Of a DNA stretch of 64,000 nucleotides, positions 1 through 12,059 are shown one piece after another. Position numbers and translations under genes: made by a program. Origin of the DNA: Corynespora cassiicola (lineage: Eukaryota > Ascomycota > Dothideomycetes > Pleosporales > Corynesporascaceae). Numbering within the stretch: the first letter of the stretch is position 1; the number at the start of each line of letters is the position of its first letter. The notes beneath the pieces are model-generated. The model was given only the letters and a program-made list of their open reading frames with translations. It had not been told where the DNA came from and did not search any database. The stretch is from assembly GCA_022059125.1 (NCBI GenBank), contig JAEUWY010000020.1, positions 1,302,001 to 1,366,000 of the forward strand. The letters are read 5' to 3'.

Positions 1-3000
1 ATGGCTCAAGCCATCACGGTTTCGCGGGAACTGCTTGGTCGTTGTAAGTGTCTGCTGGAGGGTTCGTGGCAGAGTGACGACAAGGCACTACCACAACCGC
101 TTCAGGGGCCCGTTCCATCGCGGGGAGTCGGGGTGTTCTACCGACAGATCTTTAGTTGCCCTGATGCGGGATGGTTGTGCGCTTGGTATGTGATTGCGGC
201 TGTGACGAGCGAGCTGACAAGGGTTGTAATTGGCCGCCTCCTTCGCATGAGCCGGGCGCTTGACTCAGTATGCAGGAACAACAGAGTTCACAGCCCTGAC
301 GCAAGTTGCGCCAGGAGGCACAATCCGATTTCTGGCATGCGACGGGAACCTCGGTAGCTGTCGGCCTGTCAGGGCTGCCGTTTAGCATCAGTTTAAAAGC
401 CATCGGGGGCTGCCGAACTCAGTTTGACAGCTCATATGACCTGCGTTCGTTCGGGTTTCAGTAACATCGAGATCTGCATGCGCGCAATATGCATCGGTAT
501 TGGCGCATAACGCGTCTTAATGATGTGGTACACGCAGGTGCGATCGATGTTTCGAAGCCCACATGATGGATCAGCCAACACGCGGCAAACGCGTGGGTGG
601 GCCCGGCCAGATAATCACCCCAGCCGCGTGAGATTGCTTTTTCAAAACTCGCTTTCTCTTAGTTTGCAAATTCTTAGTACAATGGAGTACTCGTATCCGC
701 TTCTAATAATTTGTACGTATTATAGCTTACAACGTTTGCACGCTGCCTTAATGTTTACAACCTTACTATCCTGGCCAGAACGTCTGGCAGTTTTAGTAGT
801 TGAACCCACAGTTCTAGCAAATTGGCGTTCTTCCCGCTGCGTCCGGGGACTGTAAAGGTTGGTGCCCAATGGGAATCTGCTCACCTTCAATCATGTTCCC
901 GTACTCTAGTCATTTGGCGGCATCGCCATGACTATCCGTGCGAAGTACGGTTCGGTAAGCAACCCCATGTGGACTAGTCCAAACTATGTCGAGAAGAATC
1001 GCGCCATCCAAGCCGTCTCCAAGCAAACGGCTGATTGAAACCATACGGAAATCAGCTCGAATCCAGCGGAGGTAGGCATCAGTGCTTTCCATTAATGCCT
1101 TGGCTACTTGCTTTGAAAACGAGAGGGTGGTTTACTTGCTATCCAATCGAAGAAGCCCACGAACTTGTTATAATAAGGCTCAAACCTAATGTGAGCCGTG
1201 TACGCCGATTGGGAAATAAGTCGACCCTCTCGGGGCGTGCGCCGAACCAATGACAGTGAGACGCTGGAAATGAACATGTTCTTTTCTTTTCTTTTTCTGC
1301 TGTGATGCCTGCAGGACCCAGCATGCAGAGTGTGGTCATCACATGTGAACGTAAGTTTATACCTTCCACACAATCTGCACACAGGTCCCGTACTTAAATC
1401 TGATCAGGGTGCAAATTGGCGATATAAACTTCAGAGGCGTTATCTGTCACTCAAAATGGCTTAAATAATGCATTTGCGCGGATATTGCCATTGTTTGCGT
1501 TGACTTTCAGCTGGTGAGTCCAGGACACACTGCCATAGTCGCCCCCATTTCGGGACCTCCTTCCACTGATCATTCCAATTGCCAAGGTACACATGATGGA
1601 TGATGACTGACAAGCTCGACCTCCCAAATAGCTCCCCCCAAGATTTTCCTCTGCCCTTAAAAAGGAACTATATGGTCAATTCGAATGTTGAAACAACACA
1701 ACTGTTCTGGCAATAGATTCTCTTGCTGATCAGTATGACCTTACTTCGGTTTACATTAAATACTATTTTTAGGTTTCTGTCTACTTGCAATTCACATGCA
1801 ATCCGCTTTTCACATTTTGCAGCGATTATTGTGCACTAGCAAAGCTATTTTATGGCCTTTTAGATATCCTAGCATTTTTGTGTGTTGGGCCATGAACCGT
1901 GGAACACCACCTCAACGCCTTTGACAATTACTTCATCAAGTCTCGACTATATCTTGCAACGTCCATCTACCTCGTTTACAAAAGTAGAAGTTGCTACTAA
2001 ATGTATAGTGTTTTGTACTTGTTATGTTTTCACGATAGAAATGCTGAAGATCAAAACGAAGCAGAAGGTCATGGTGGCAGCTTCTCACGAGTTGAATATT
2101 GCAGCCAGGTTGGAACAGCAGCTGAAGACGCCCCGTCCAGGGTCCCGAACAGGGATATTGGGAAGCGAGGAAGGACACCTAATCATCGGAAATCTATGGT
2201 CCGCCTAAGTGTTACGGAGCTTTTCATGGATGTTCCTTCGCATATGCTGAACGATGCAACCCTGCATCGGTCCCTGCTTTTTTCCCTGTTCCTTGCGGAC
2301 ATTCCGTTTGGATTAGATAGCGGGCCGTCTACCCACTGAGATGACATAAGCACAGTCCATTGAGACTCTTCGCGAATGAGTCCTTATCCTTTGGTCTTTT
2401 TATCTATCTCTTATTGTTTCCTAACATGATCTTTGGAAGCAAAATTCGTGAACTGCTGTTTCCTGGTGCGAATGGACATGTCTTTAACTCCATGTCTATG
2501 GAAGAAAAAAACGTCAGATTGAAACCCTACATCCCTGAAAGCTATCAAAAGTACAAGTTATGCGTGAGAAATGTGCCGCCGGAGTTCATCGCGTCGGACA
2601 CAACTGACGGGTGTTACGACGGGCTGATGTTGGTCCGTGCACCTCCGGGCTGCCATTAACTCTCTTATCGGCTGATGGCGCCTTGCAAAAGTAAAATAAG
2701 CTTAGGCTTATAGTTGTACTACATGTCGCGCCACTCCGGAACACGTGGTCTGTGTTTTCATCACGCGACTGTCATGCCATGGAGCGGACCGGGCAAAGGT
2801 TGGATTCAGAGTCGCTTTTCAATTGCTAGAACGGTGTGCGATACGACTGTGCACAGCCAACGCAGAGCTTCGAACACCAAGGAAGGGCTCTTTCAATTAT
2901 ACAGAGGCATCTACAGCTCTGTTAATTTTTCAAGGCAATGATTACTAGGGTTATAATAAGAACCCAGAAGCCTAGTTCTGACCATTTGGATAACAAATTC

Positions 3001-3636
3001 AGAGGTGCGGTGTATGCCAAGAAGAACATTCAGGTCTTGGAGTTCGCAGGATTCCTTATCCTGCCCTTCTCTGTGCAGTCCCATGTATTGACTATAGATG
3101 CATCTAAATGCCCGCCTTCATCTCCTCCGGTCAATCAGAGAAGACACGGTAAACGGAAGTAGGAAGCTGTCCCAGCAGAGTCCGGATGCACAGCTGCACT
3201 GTAGTCAAGTAGAGCTGCGACTGCTTGTCTGATCATGACAGGAAATCCGATCCTACGAAGCACTTTCGCTTCGTCTACAAGATGTATTTGGACCAAAAAT
3301 CCGGCCAGACACCCTGGTCTTCCAAATCCAAAACCGCTGAGTATATCAGGAACCCCGATTTGCCAGTATAATAACAGCCAGCCCCGCATTAGAGATGATT
3401 CCAGAGCAAAATCCCTCATTCATTCATCTATCCAATCACTCACTCATCTGTTTATTCATTCAACCATTCATTCAACCATCCTTTCATACATTATACCATT
3501 CATACACTCTTTGTTCAGGGCACTTATTGTCTCATCGGTCGTCTTACTAGTCTATATATTCTATGTTTTTTATTAACCCTCCCTATAGCCATTACTTCAA
3601 GCTCCCGATAATTTTTCACCTCTCACAAAGTTTATC
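1..3636. other. Gene-poor left flank
   Basis: No gene I can support. Open frames here are short (about 120 codons at most), lack ATG starts or recognisable motifs, and do not join through convincing introns. One frame at 2426-2659 begins with ATG and has a plausible composition (77 codons), but nothing in it is recognisable. Base composition is mixed, without tandem arrays or terminal inverted repeats that would mark a transposon. Confidence 0.5.
3415..3510. repeat. Degenerate CATT/CATTCA microsatellite
   Basis: A run of imperfect tetranucleotide units (CATT, CACT, CATC, with CATTCAACC repeated) fills about 95 bases. It ends about 125 bases before the start codon of the Bys1-like gene, so it lies in that gene's promoter or 5' leader. 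The pyrimidine-rich strand is the coding strand, as is common for fungal leaders. Confidence 0.75.
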
Positions 3637-4463
3637 ATGGTGTCACCATATCTGTTTCTCCTTGGACCTTTACAAGCTGTACTTGCCGCTGCATCAGTAA
3701 ATACAGATACTCAGATTACACATTTTCTGCACGGCTATACAGGCCAAACAAAACAAAACGGCGTGCCAATTGTGGAAGGCAACAGTTTCGCAGTGACGAC
3801 TAAGAATAGGAAGCGTGAAGGTCTTGGGAACGCCATCATTGGCAATCGTTGCGACTATGATGTTTGGATGTGGAGTGTGGACCAGAATGTACGTATTCTT
3901 AATGATTCGCTTTCTACTCGTTTTAAGTTAATTTAATAAATTAGTTCAGCGCCGATGTGGTCAAGATACCTGCCCGCAGCCAGCATAGCGAACCTTTTCG
4001 TAACCCCTGCAATGCGTGCGGTGTCTCCATGAAGGTTTCCAAATCCGACAAGCTCGAAAGCGGTACTCACACTCAGCTTGAGTACGCCATCGCCGACAAC
4101 AAAATTTACTATGACATTTCTTTCGTAGACTGTGCAAAAGACAAGAGTGCGAGCGATTGCCCGGGGCACGACAAGGGAATAGCTATCGACAGCCCTGAAG
4201 TAAGCTGCATGAATTCCCAAATACTCAATCTTGCTGATAGCTCTTAGGAAAAGTGCGGCAAGTTCAACTGTGCTGGCAGATCTTACTGTCCTACCCAGGC
4301 CTACTATGTGGATCAGCCTCTGGTCAAGCTCGACATTGACGAACCTGTCCTGGGGTGCAATGATGCTGGCACTGGCATGGACATATATTTCAAACTGTGC
4401 AGCGACGAAGCGCCATTGAAGAGAAGTGTTGGTGGTCGCATGATGATTGATGGTGAAGCTTGA
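3637..4463 (+). CDS. Bys1-family (thaumatin-like) small secreted protein
   Basis: Three exons (3637-3888, 3945-4199, 4248-4463) give a 240-residue protein; both introns (56 and 48 bases) are GT-AG and keep the frame. A signal peptide covers about residues 1-20 (MVSPYLFLLGPLQAVLAAAS). The body has the Bys1 pattern: an NRCDYDVWMWSV segment near residue 70, then a GVSMKVSKSD segment, a hydrophobic YAIADNKIYYDISFVD strand and a cysteine-rich end (KCGKFNCAGRSYCP, then GCN and KLC). Bys1 proteins were first described as yeast-phase-specific antigens in Blastomyces and are common secreted proteins in plant- and animal-associated ascomycetes; their molecular role is unclear. The C-terminal region is richer in cysteine than I would expect, which could suit an effector-like protein, but that is inference. 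Confidence 0.8.
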
Positions 4464-4973
4464 CTTAGTCGCCGATGGATCAGTGACGCATACAAGTGCA
4501 TGATCAGAAGGGCGACTTGGTTTGGTTCAACGTTGTTATGAGCTATTACTTCTCTACTCTATATGACTTCCCACTTCTTGTCAATAAATCTTGTATATAA
4601 TCGGGTACATGTTCATGTCGTAGACTAAACGTCCATGGTTTCGGTAACGCACAGACCCATTGTGAAGCCACCGGCACGTGCCCTTTGTCCTACCTGGAGG
4701 TAGGTAAGTGGTCTCCTGCTTCTAGGAGTCTACACTTACATTCTGTAATGTAGTGTGAACTAGGTTACAGCGATAGGTGTGCCCCTGACAACTTACCACC
4801 ATCTCGATCACGGCCCGAGTAAAATTCTCTAGTTGAGCCTCGGCATCTCATATCGGCTCTTGTAGCCATTCTTCCTTCCGATTTCGCACTCTTGGTAGAG
4901 GGCGCCATTCAACTTCTTCAAAATTTCCTTCCGCGTTCATTTCTAGAACTCTCATCGTCCACCTCGAGTCGAC
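4464..4973. other. Spacer between Bys1-like gene and FAD monooxygenase
   Basis: About 510 bases with no gene. The right half becomes pyrimidine-rich (CTTCTTC, CATCGTCC) toward the start codon at 4974, as in many filamentous-fungal promoters. I see no clear operator or TATA box. Confidence 0.5.
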
Positions 4974-6320
4974 ATGCCTTTTCTATCCACCCAACCAAAA
5001 GTCATCATTGTGGGAGCCGGCATCGGCGGCCTTACCACGGCGCTATCCCTACACGCCTCCGGATTCACAAACATCCACATCTTTGAAGCAGCGTCGCAAC
5101 TTACCACACTGGGCGTCGGAATCAATGTCCAACCCTCCGCTGTTTTGATTCTGCGGAATCTTGGCCTCCTCGAAGCATTGGAAAAAACTGGTGTCAAGAC
5201 CGAAGAGTTGAACTTCTATAACCGCCATGGAGACGCCATCTTGAGCGAAAAGCGGGGAGTCAGCGCCGGATACGCAGTACCCCAATTCAGCATTCACCGC
5301 GGCGAATTCCAAATGCTACTCTTGAGCGCCGTCAAGGAGAGACTGGGCAACGACTCGGTGCACCTCAACCACGCCCTCACCAACTTCTCACAAGACGACA
5401 CCAGCATCACGGCGCAATTCTCGGAGAAACGGGGCGAATCCCCTGCACAGATCGCGACATTCTCTGGCGACATCTTGGTCGCGGCGGATGGCATCAACTC
5501 AACGGTCCGCAGAATCCTGTACCCCAAAGAAGGGCCGCCCCGGTTTTCGGGCCGCATGCTCTGGCGCGGCTGTCTGGAGCGCCAACCCTATCTCACGGGC
5601 GCCAGCATGGTCTGGGCCGGCCACGCTGACCAAAAGTTTATCGCGTATCCTATTTCTGCGCGCTCCGCGGCCCGAGGCAAGTCCCTGGTCAACTGGATCG
5701 CGGAGCTCAGGATCCGACCCAAGGACGACGCCGACCTGACACCACCCAAGACGGACTGGACCAAGGCCGTGCCCAAGGACGTCTTCCAGGGTCCGTTTGA
5801 GAGTTGGAGATGCGGGGGCTTGGAGATGAAGGATTTGATCGATAGGACCGACAAGGTGTTTGAATTCCCCATGAGCGACCGGGATCCAGTCCAGCAATGG
5901 AGTTTTGGCCGGTTAACCTTGCTAGGGGATGCTGCGCATGCCATGTACCCGATTGGGTCCAATGGGGCCAGTCAGGCAATCATCGATGCGGAGACTTTGG
6001 CCAAGCACATCACTGCGACCCCGGACGAGATTGAGGCTGCGCTGAAGAGGTACCAGGAGGAAAGGTTGCCGCCCACGGCCAAGATTGTCATGGCCAACCG
6101 GGCGAACGGCCCGGATCACGTCTTGCAATTGGCCGAAGAGAGGTCTCCAGAAGGTTTCAAAAATGTATATGATGTGATTCCGAAAGAAGAACTTGAGGGC
6201 ATCGGAGCGACGTACAAGAAGGTTGCTGGCTTTGAGATGGATGGCGTGAATAAGAAGGCGAAAGAGACAGAAGGTGTAGCGGACAAGTTGGGTTTGAAGA
6301 GCCCTGTCGACTGGATATGA
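4974..6320 (+). CDS. FAD-dependent monooxygenase, salicylate hydroxylase-like
   Basis: A single 448-residue exon. Family features are complete: the Rossmann fingerprint GAGIGG at residues 14-19 with the ribose-binding acid at the end of the second strand (E38), the DG motif with D172-G173 in VAADGINSTVRR, and the GD motif LLGDAAHAMYPIGSNGASQA with D319. This is the class A flavoprotein hydroxylase family (UbiH/salicylate hydroxylase type), which hydroxylates aromatic or quinone-like substrates with NAD(P)H and O2. The length is normal. There is no signal peptide, so it is probably cytosolic. It lies tail-to-tail with an MFS transporter 181 bases away. The actual substrate cannot be read from sequence; salicylate, 3-hydroxybenzoate or a polyketide intermediate are all possible. 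Confidence 0.9.
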   Translation: MPFLSTQPKVIIVGAGIGGLTTALSLHASGFTNIHIFEAASQLTTLGVGINVQPSAVLILRNLGLLEALEKTGVKTEELNFYNRHGDAILSEKRGVSAGYAVPQFSIHRGEFQMLLLSAVKERLGNDSVHLNHALTNFSQDDTSITAQFSEKRGESPAQIATFSGDILVAADGINSTVRRILYPKEGPPRFSGRMLWRGCLERQPYLTGASMVWAGHADQKFIAYPISARSAARGKSLVNWIAELRIRPKDDADLTPPKTDWTKAVPKDVFQGPFESWRCGGLEMKDLIDRTDKVFEFPMSDRDPVQQWSFGRLTLLGDAAHAMYPIGSNGASQAIIDAETLAKHITATPDEIEAALKRYQEERLPPTAKIVMANRANGPDHVLQLAEERSPEGFKNVYDVIPKEELEGIGATYKKVAGFEMDGVNKKAKETEGVADKLGLKSPVDWI

Positions 6321-6501
6321 GAAATCACACGAAAAGGGAGCAAGAAAAGGTAAATACGATCCGAAAAGAAAAAAAGTACGAAGCATGTATATACATTTGC
6401 ATAGGTGCAGGTCTATTAAAATTACACAGTATTCATGAACATATACACATCATTGATCTTCTCGCATGCGCATCACCCCTATCCAAACATTCGTTACCCT
6501 T

Positions 6502-8351
6502 TCACCTATCCAACCCCCTCGTGCTCATCGCCCGAATCTTAGCCCCATAGAACCAAAGTCCCACGGGGCTGATAATCGCTAAACCCAGCGTAAGAAACGC
6601 CAGGAGCGAGTTTCCCCATCCCAACCCAAGCTTCTCGTACATGGCCGGAGCAAACAGCGGGAAGCTAAAGCCGCACATTGTCCTGGTGAACGCCCCCACT
6701 GCTGCGGCTGATGCCGCATACTTTGCGGTATAAGCGTCGACGGTGTAGGCCTGCGTGCACTGGAACGCTATGATCAGACCAATGGCCAGGATCACGCAGC
6801 CGATGTTGGGAGCGATCCAGTGGACTTCATAATGGGCTGTCCAGCCGTATATGAAGAGGCCGATTGGGCAGAGGATACCACCCAGTAGCATGGGCGGGAC
6901 GCGCCATTCCGGGAGTCCTTCTTCCATGCCGTAATATATTTTCATTCGTGCATACAGCTGTCATACGGTCAATTTCTTATCATGATCATGGTCTGAACGA
7001 ACATACCTTATCCATGAGAGGATGACTGATCTGTAATCCAATCATGAAGCCAATGCACAACGACAGATAGTTTAATGAGGCGATGCCCGTATCTTGATCG
7101 TAAGCTTCTTCAAACACAAGAGGGAATGTCGAAAGCACGAGATACATGACGCCATAAAGGTAGGCCCTGTAGATGCTCGGGAACTGCACAGCAGGATGCG
7201 TAAACAGCATGATGAAGGGGAGGATCAATCGCTTCCTCAGGATCTTACTGAAGCGGTCGCCACTGTCGTACTCTGTCCTGACAATACGGTGGGATCCCCC
7301 GCCCCTCTTTTGTAGCTCCTGGCGAATCTTCTTCGCCTTCCTCTCTAGAATTGCAGGCGCGAAGGTCTCGGATAGGAAGAATAGGGCGAGGAGTTGAACG
7401 AAGACGTCGAAGATTGAGGTAGACCAGAAGATCCAACGCCAAGTCTAGTGTGATTAGTCGACCAAGTTCAGGCAACGAGGAGGGTAGACCTACGGTGTTG
7501 ATCGAGATGTAGGCACCACAGATTGGAGCTACACAAGGGCCAATGAAGGTCAGCATACCATAGATGGCCTGCCCCTTTCCACGCTCTTCCTTACTCCAAG
7601 TGTCGGCCAACACGCCGTTGCAAAGCTTTTCCAGTCAGTGAACGTGGCTCCAAGCCTTGATGGGTAGGGGTACGTACTGCCTGAGGCGCTGAGCCCCCAA
7701 TACCACTCAGGAACCGGAAGACCAGCATCTGGTTCTTCGTCTGCGCGAATCCACACGCAGTGTTGAAGACGAGGTAGATTAGGTTGGCATACTGGAGCAC
7801 TGTGACTCTGCCATAGATCTCACTCAAAGGCGCAAGAACGAAGGGACCTTGCGCATACCCGAGCAAGAAGATGCTCATGACAAGCTGCTGCATGAACCCC
7901 TCCTCAGGTATGTCAAGATCATCCGTGATATCCGGCAGAGCGGGGGTCACCATCGTACTGGAAAATGGCGAGATGAATGTGAACAGAGACACCAAGATCG
8001 TCGCGACCCACTTCCTTTTCCACCCCCAGTTCAGAGGGTTCATGGGGTCGTGTGGCCCGTCCCATGTGACCTGTCAGGCATGTCAGTAATGAAGAGGTGG
8101 GTCTAGGCATAGCCGATAGAGGGTAAAGGCCTGCATACGATAAACTCTTCATCGTCATCGTACTGCCGGATGAGATGCTGTCCCGGATCATACTCGGTAT
8201 CTCTATCGGTGAGCCTGAGAAAAAGCCGCTCGGTGCTAACCAAGGGCCTTCTATCACAGTCGGCTTCAAATGAAAACCTGGGCAGAGCGTATGACTCGTC
8301 CTGATTTTCTTCGTCGTCGGCGTGAGGGTTCTTCTTTCTCAACGGCATCAT
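6502..8351 (-). CDS. MFS transporter, DHA1-type drug/polyamine exporter family
   Basis: Five exons on the minus strand (8351-8139, 8070-7678, 7625-7494, 7444-7007, 6957-6502), every join in phase 0, give 543 residues. The N-terminal 71 residues are charged and cytosolic. Exon 2 starts VTWDGPHDPMNPLNW, the usual motif before helix 1 of fungal DHA1 carriers, followed by about twelve hydrophobic segments, the motif-A-like PLSEIYGR between helices 2 and 3, and NGVLADTWSKEERGKG after helix 4. These plasma-membrane proton antiporters usually export toxic small molecules or secondary metabolites. I chose the ATG at 8351; a second in-frame ATG follows immediately. It is convergent with the FAD monooxygenase and divergent from glycerate kinase, so it may export a substrate or product of these enzymes (inference). 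Confidence 0.9.
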
Positions 8352-9520
8352 GTAGCGATCGTGATGGAGGACCAAAGCCAAAGGTCAAAATAGAAAAAAA
8401 AAAAAGCGAACGTTTATTGATTGGTAGTAAGATCAAAGCGAGTGTGATAGGTGTGTTTGTGGGTGAATCTCGGTCTCTTTCATAAGTTGATCACAGCCAT
8501 ATATCTAGTCTGCACCCTCGTCAAATATGCGGACGGGGGCAGTGTTGTAGCGGTGAACATAGCCATCGCAAGGCTTTTCATCTACCACTTTCCGAAAATG
8601 AAGTATACAAGAGCTGAGACAAGCGGCCGGTTCGGCTAGTTTTGCCCTAGATTTCGGCGACACATCACTGCGCATGTGCTAAGGGTCCTGGGATGAATGC
8701 TGAAACACTTGAGGGGCGGGAAAGCGAGGACAAGAATAGAAACAAGTCGTGTGTCTGCACCTGCAGCCTACAAAGTGACGAATAGGAATACAAGGACGTT
8801 AGATATGGTTCGATAAACCCATAGTGATCAGCCTTCCAGCAAACGTCACCGCAGGGCTGTGCCCCGGCATGATGCCGAGAACATACAAGAACCACGACCC
8901 CACTTGAGCCTCGCTTAGTTGGGGCAACAGCACACGTGATTGGCTACGCCAGTGATTCTTCAAGATTCTTGGGTGTACGGTAATTGTGTGGGACTGGCTT
9001 TGCCAATAAGATGAGGGAAGGAAGTCCGACTTATCCAAATGCTTGTATCTGAATGTAATAGGGCCATGTGTCCTTGGTCATAGGGCTATGTCGGGGATTT
9101 CGTAACCTTAGGCTGTGCCTGCTTCCCGTGATTTCTCTACTGCCTCTTTTGTGGCTGGCTTGGAAGCACTGGAAGCAGGTTAGAGATTGCAGTAAGTTGG
9201 GCCGTCATCAACCTGAGGCCTCAGACGGCATGATCTAACGGGCCGTCTGCGTCTTCCTCAGGCTGTGCAGCTGGAAAGTGGCAAGTCTCCTCGGAGACGG
9301 AAGCTGGTGACGGGAAGCAGAGTACCTAGATGATACTCAGCAAGACACATAAGTAGGGCACGCGATCAGCCTTTTGGAGGCATCAACAATCGTTCAACTC
9401 CAACAATCGCTTCCTACAAGATTCAAACTTACCTTCGCTTTTCCACGAGCTTCATCTTTGCTCCATAAAACCTCCCCGTTCAAAGTCTCACTCGCTTCCT
9501 GACTCTTGAACGCTTATACT
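8352..9520. other. Shared divergent intergenic region, MFS transporter / glycerate kinase
   Basis: About 1.17 kb between two divergent start codons, with no supportable gene. It contains a palindromic CACGTG at 8933-8938 (in ACACGTGATTGG, where ATTGG is also an inverted CCAAT box). The last 150 bases before 9521 are rich in CAA and CTT, as expected of a 5' leader. Shared regulation of the two genes is possible but not shown. Confidence 0.5.
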
Positions 9521-10958
9521 ATGCTCAACATGCTTCCTGCCATGGAAACATTCGGAGCTGGTGCCCCGGAGTCGCCAGTCATCCGGCCAAAGTTGCCACG
9601 GCTTTCGACCCTAAAGACGTTCAACCTTCCTCCCCAGCAGGTCGATGACTTCATCAATTCTGCCACATCAACGGTATTACCCACTCCGACATCCGAGATC
9701 TTGGGAGGCCATCCTCTCCGGATCCTCGTCGCGCCCTCTGGTTTCAAGGAGAGCCTTGGACCTGAGCATGTCGCTGATGCCATTGAAGCTGGGATCCGCA
9801 AGGTTATCGATGGCAAACATGCCATAATGCGCAAGCTACCGCTGCACGATGGCGGAGAGGGCTTTTGCCGTGCCTTGGTAGCGGCACATGGAGGAGAAAT
9901 AGTGGAAGAAGTAGTGACCGGCCCCGTTGGATGGTCGGTGGAATCCCACCTTGGCTTCATTGGTGAGGATAAGAAAACAGCTGTGCTGGACATGGCGGCG
10001 GCTGCAGGGTTGAGACTTGTCCCCAAGGACTTGCGTGACCCGACTGTCACGACGACCTACGGAGTCGGCGAATTAATGAAAAGGGCGCTTGATGAAGGGT
10101 GCGACAAAATCATCATCGGCTGCGGGGATTCAGGTACCTCGGACGGCGGTGCTGGCATGCTTCAAGCTCTCGGCGTACGGCTTCTAGACTCTGAAGGTCG
10201 AGACTTGCCCAAGGCAGATGGAGGTCGATCGTTATCCCGCTTGGACAAGCTATGCTGGTGTGGCGTTCACCCCCGCCTTCGCAAAGACGCTGGTGAGTTA
10301 GAGGCATGGTGTTTTCTATTTTGATAGTGTCAAGACTGACAGCAAGCCAGAGAACCGAGTCAGGATAGAGGCTGTGTGCAACATCAAGAACGTCCTATGT
10401 GGACCCAGGGGTGTGGCCAGAGTTTACGGACCACAAAAAGGCGCTTCGCCAGAGCAGGTAGAGCAGCTCGCCGCAGCCTTGGATCGCTTGGCCCAAGTGT
10501 CCAAGAAAGATCTTGGGCGAGACATCTCAAACGAGCCAGGCAGCGGTGCATCGGGTGGTCTCGGTGCGGGCTTGATGCTGCTGGGCGCGAAACTTCGCCC
10601 CCGCAGCGAAGCCATCAACGAGTACTTCGAATTCGACCGTGTTTTCGAGTCTCAGTGGGACTTCGTCATCACTGCTGAAGGCAGCCTTGATTCTCAGTCG
10701 ACGCAAGGTAAGATGACGACCGAGGTGGCACGACGTGCAAGGCAACACGGGGCGCAGGTGGTTGCGTTGGCAGGGACAATTGGCGAGGGGGCTGACGGCT
10801 GCTATGGTGCTGGCATCAAAGCCTTCACAAGCATCCTAAGGGGGCCGTCTTCGCTGGAAGAGGCGATTGCAGAGACCGAGAGACTTGTCAAGGATGGCGC
10901 CGAGAAGGTGATGCGAATGATCATGGTCGGACTGGCTCTTGGTAGGCGGCACATTTGA
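9521..10958 (+). CDS. Glycerate kinase (type I, GlxK/GarK family)
   Basis: Two exons (9521-10292 and 10351-10958) joined by a 58-base intron with donor GTGAGT and acceptor CCAG give 459 residues. The kinase domain starts near residue 66 with LRILVAPSGFKESLGP, continues with KLPLHDGGEGF, the glycine-rich CGDSGTSDGGAGML loop and VYGPQKGA, and ends with TAEGSLDSQSTQGK, the catalytic-site signature of this family. The enzyme phosphorylates D-glycerate with ATP, feeding glyoxylate-, serine- or tartronate-derived carbon into glycolysis. Bacterial members are about 380 residues; the extra 65 N-terminal residues here are proline-, serine- and threonine-rich and of unknown role. The ATG at 9521 is followed by another at codon 4. 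Its downstream neighbour is a GlcG-like gene on the same strand. Confidence 0.92.
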
Positions 10959-12059
10959 TGCACCGCCTCGATCAAGACTTTTAGGGCCTTGGAGGCGGCA
11001 CGAAATATGATGGCATGAAAAGCCCAGCAACAGACACGTAGAATGAATGATAATGCTTTCTTTTGATGAAAAGGAACAAATCTTGGAATGAAGTCCGCCT
11101 GGAGAAGGGATGATGCATCGACGCGTTCATGGGGGGTCTGCTGGTGGACGTGGTGATGCCATGCCTAATATGGATTAGCGTGTTTCTCTCCCGGGGCGCA
11201 TCCAACCCCCAGGCCCCGAGCTGAGGATCAGCGGGCTTTTTTTTTCTCTCTCTCGAATGCCTGTGCTCTTTTCCTTGAGCCAATACACGAAAGTCACGCT
11301 GGCAAAAGCCAGATGACCGCTACAGATCTGTTTCCGGAATTCTCCTCGAGTCGCTTCAATGCAGCGTCCACGTGCCCCACCGGCAAGTCACGGAAAGCCT
11401 ATACACAAGGGCATCGGAGGAAAGTATCGCTGAAACAGGCAATTCGTCGTCCATCCAGTGTTTGGTCGGAGTGCTTCCTGCGGGGCAACACGCCCTGGAT
11501 CCGGGGTAGCCTCCCGTACACGTGGGCTCGGGAGGGGAGTTGGCTTTGGCGGAGGCGCGGTGTGGTTCCCCAGGTATACGGTTACAGATCCCTCGTTTGC
11601 AGGAAAAAGGGTTCTATTGAAGACATGTAAAATTATATGTAATGTTCTTTGATAGGGAATTTGTTGTCCCGTTAGACCATCCTTCGTGGCTGCGGTGAGC
11701 CTAGGGTCCGTCGGCTTCTTCTTCCCGAAGGCCGCGGCTGCATCGCCTTGCCGGAAGCAGTAAACAAAACCTCACAACCCCACAGTGATCCAAAGCCGTC
11801 TTTTAAACGGAGCCCCGTCCCGCCTCCTAGACCAAACTCTCCACCGAAATCTATCCCAGAACAGGATAACGAAGCGTGCACTTGCGCCGTCGACTCGTTA
11901 ACAAAAATACGTGTTAAGCATCGTGGAGAAACCATGCACTCGACACAATTTCCTGTTTCTTCTCCTCCGCGGACATTTACTCCTGTACACATACGGCGTT
12001 AATTAAACATACGGAGGCCTTTTTGATTTCATCCCCTTTCTGTCCAGATCAAACAAACA
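10959..12059. other. Spacer, glycerate kinase to GlcG-like gene
   Basis: About 1.1 kb without a supportable gene. It holds a T-run next to a CT-run near 11237-11255, a GGGG-rich patch (11500-11570) and a CACGTG at 11519-11524. Two short frames (11458-11652 and 11748-12002) have no homology I recognise and no clear start. Confidence 0.45.

Noticed and set aside
2001..2659. Two small plus-strand frames (2001-2339 and 2360-2659) as genes
   Set aside because: Short, no signal peptide, no motif, no intron joining them; the second needs a non-ATG start for its full length.
11313..12002. Plus-strand frames between glycerate kinase and the GlcG-like gene
   Set aside because: Composition is not protein-like, no recognisable motif, and the second lacks an ATG start.
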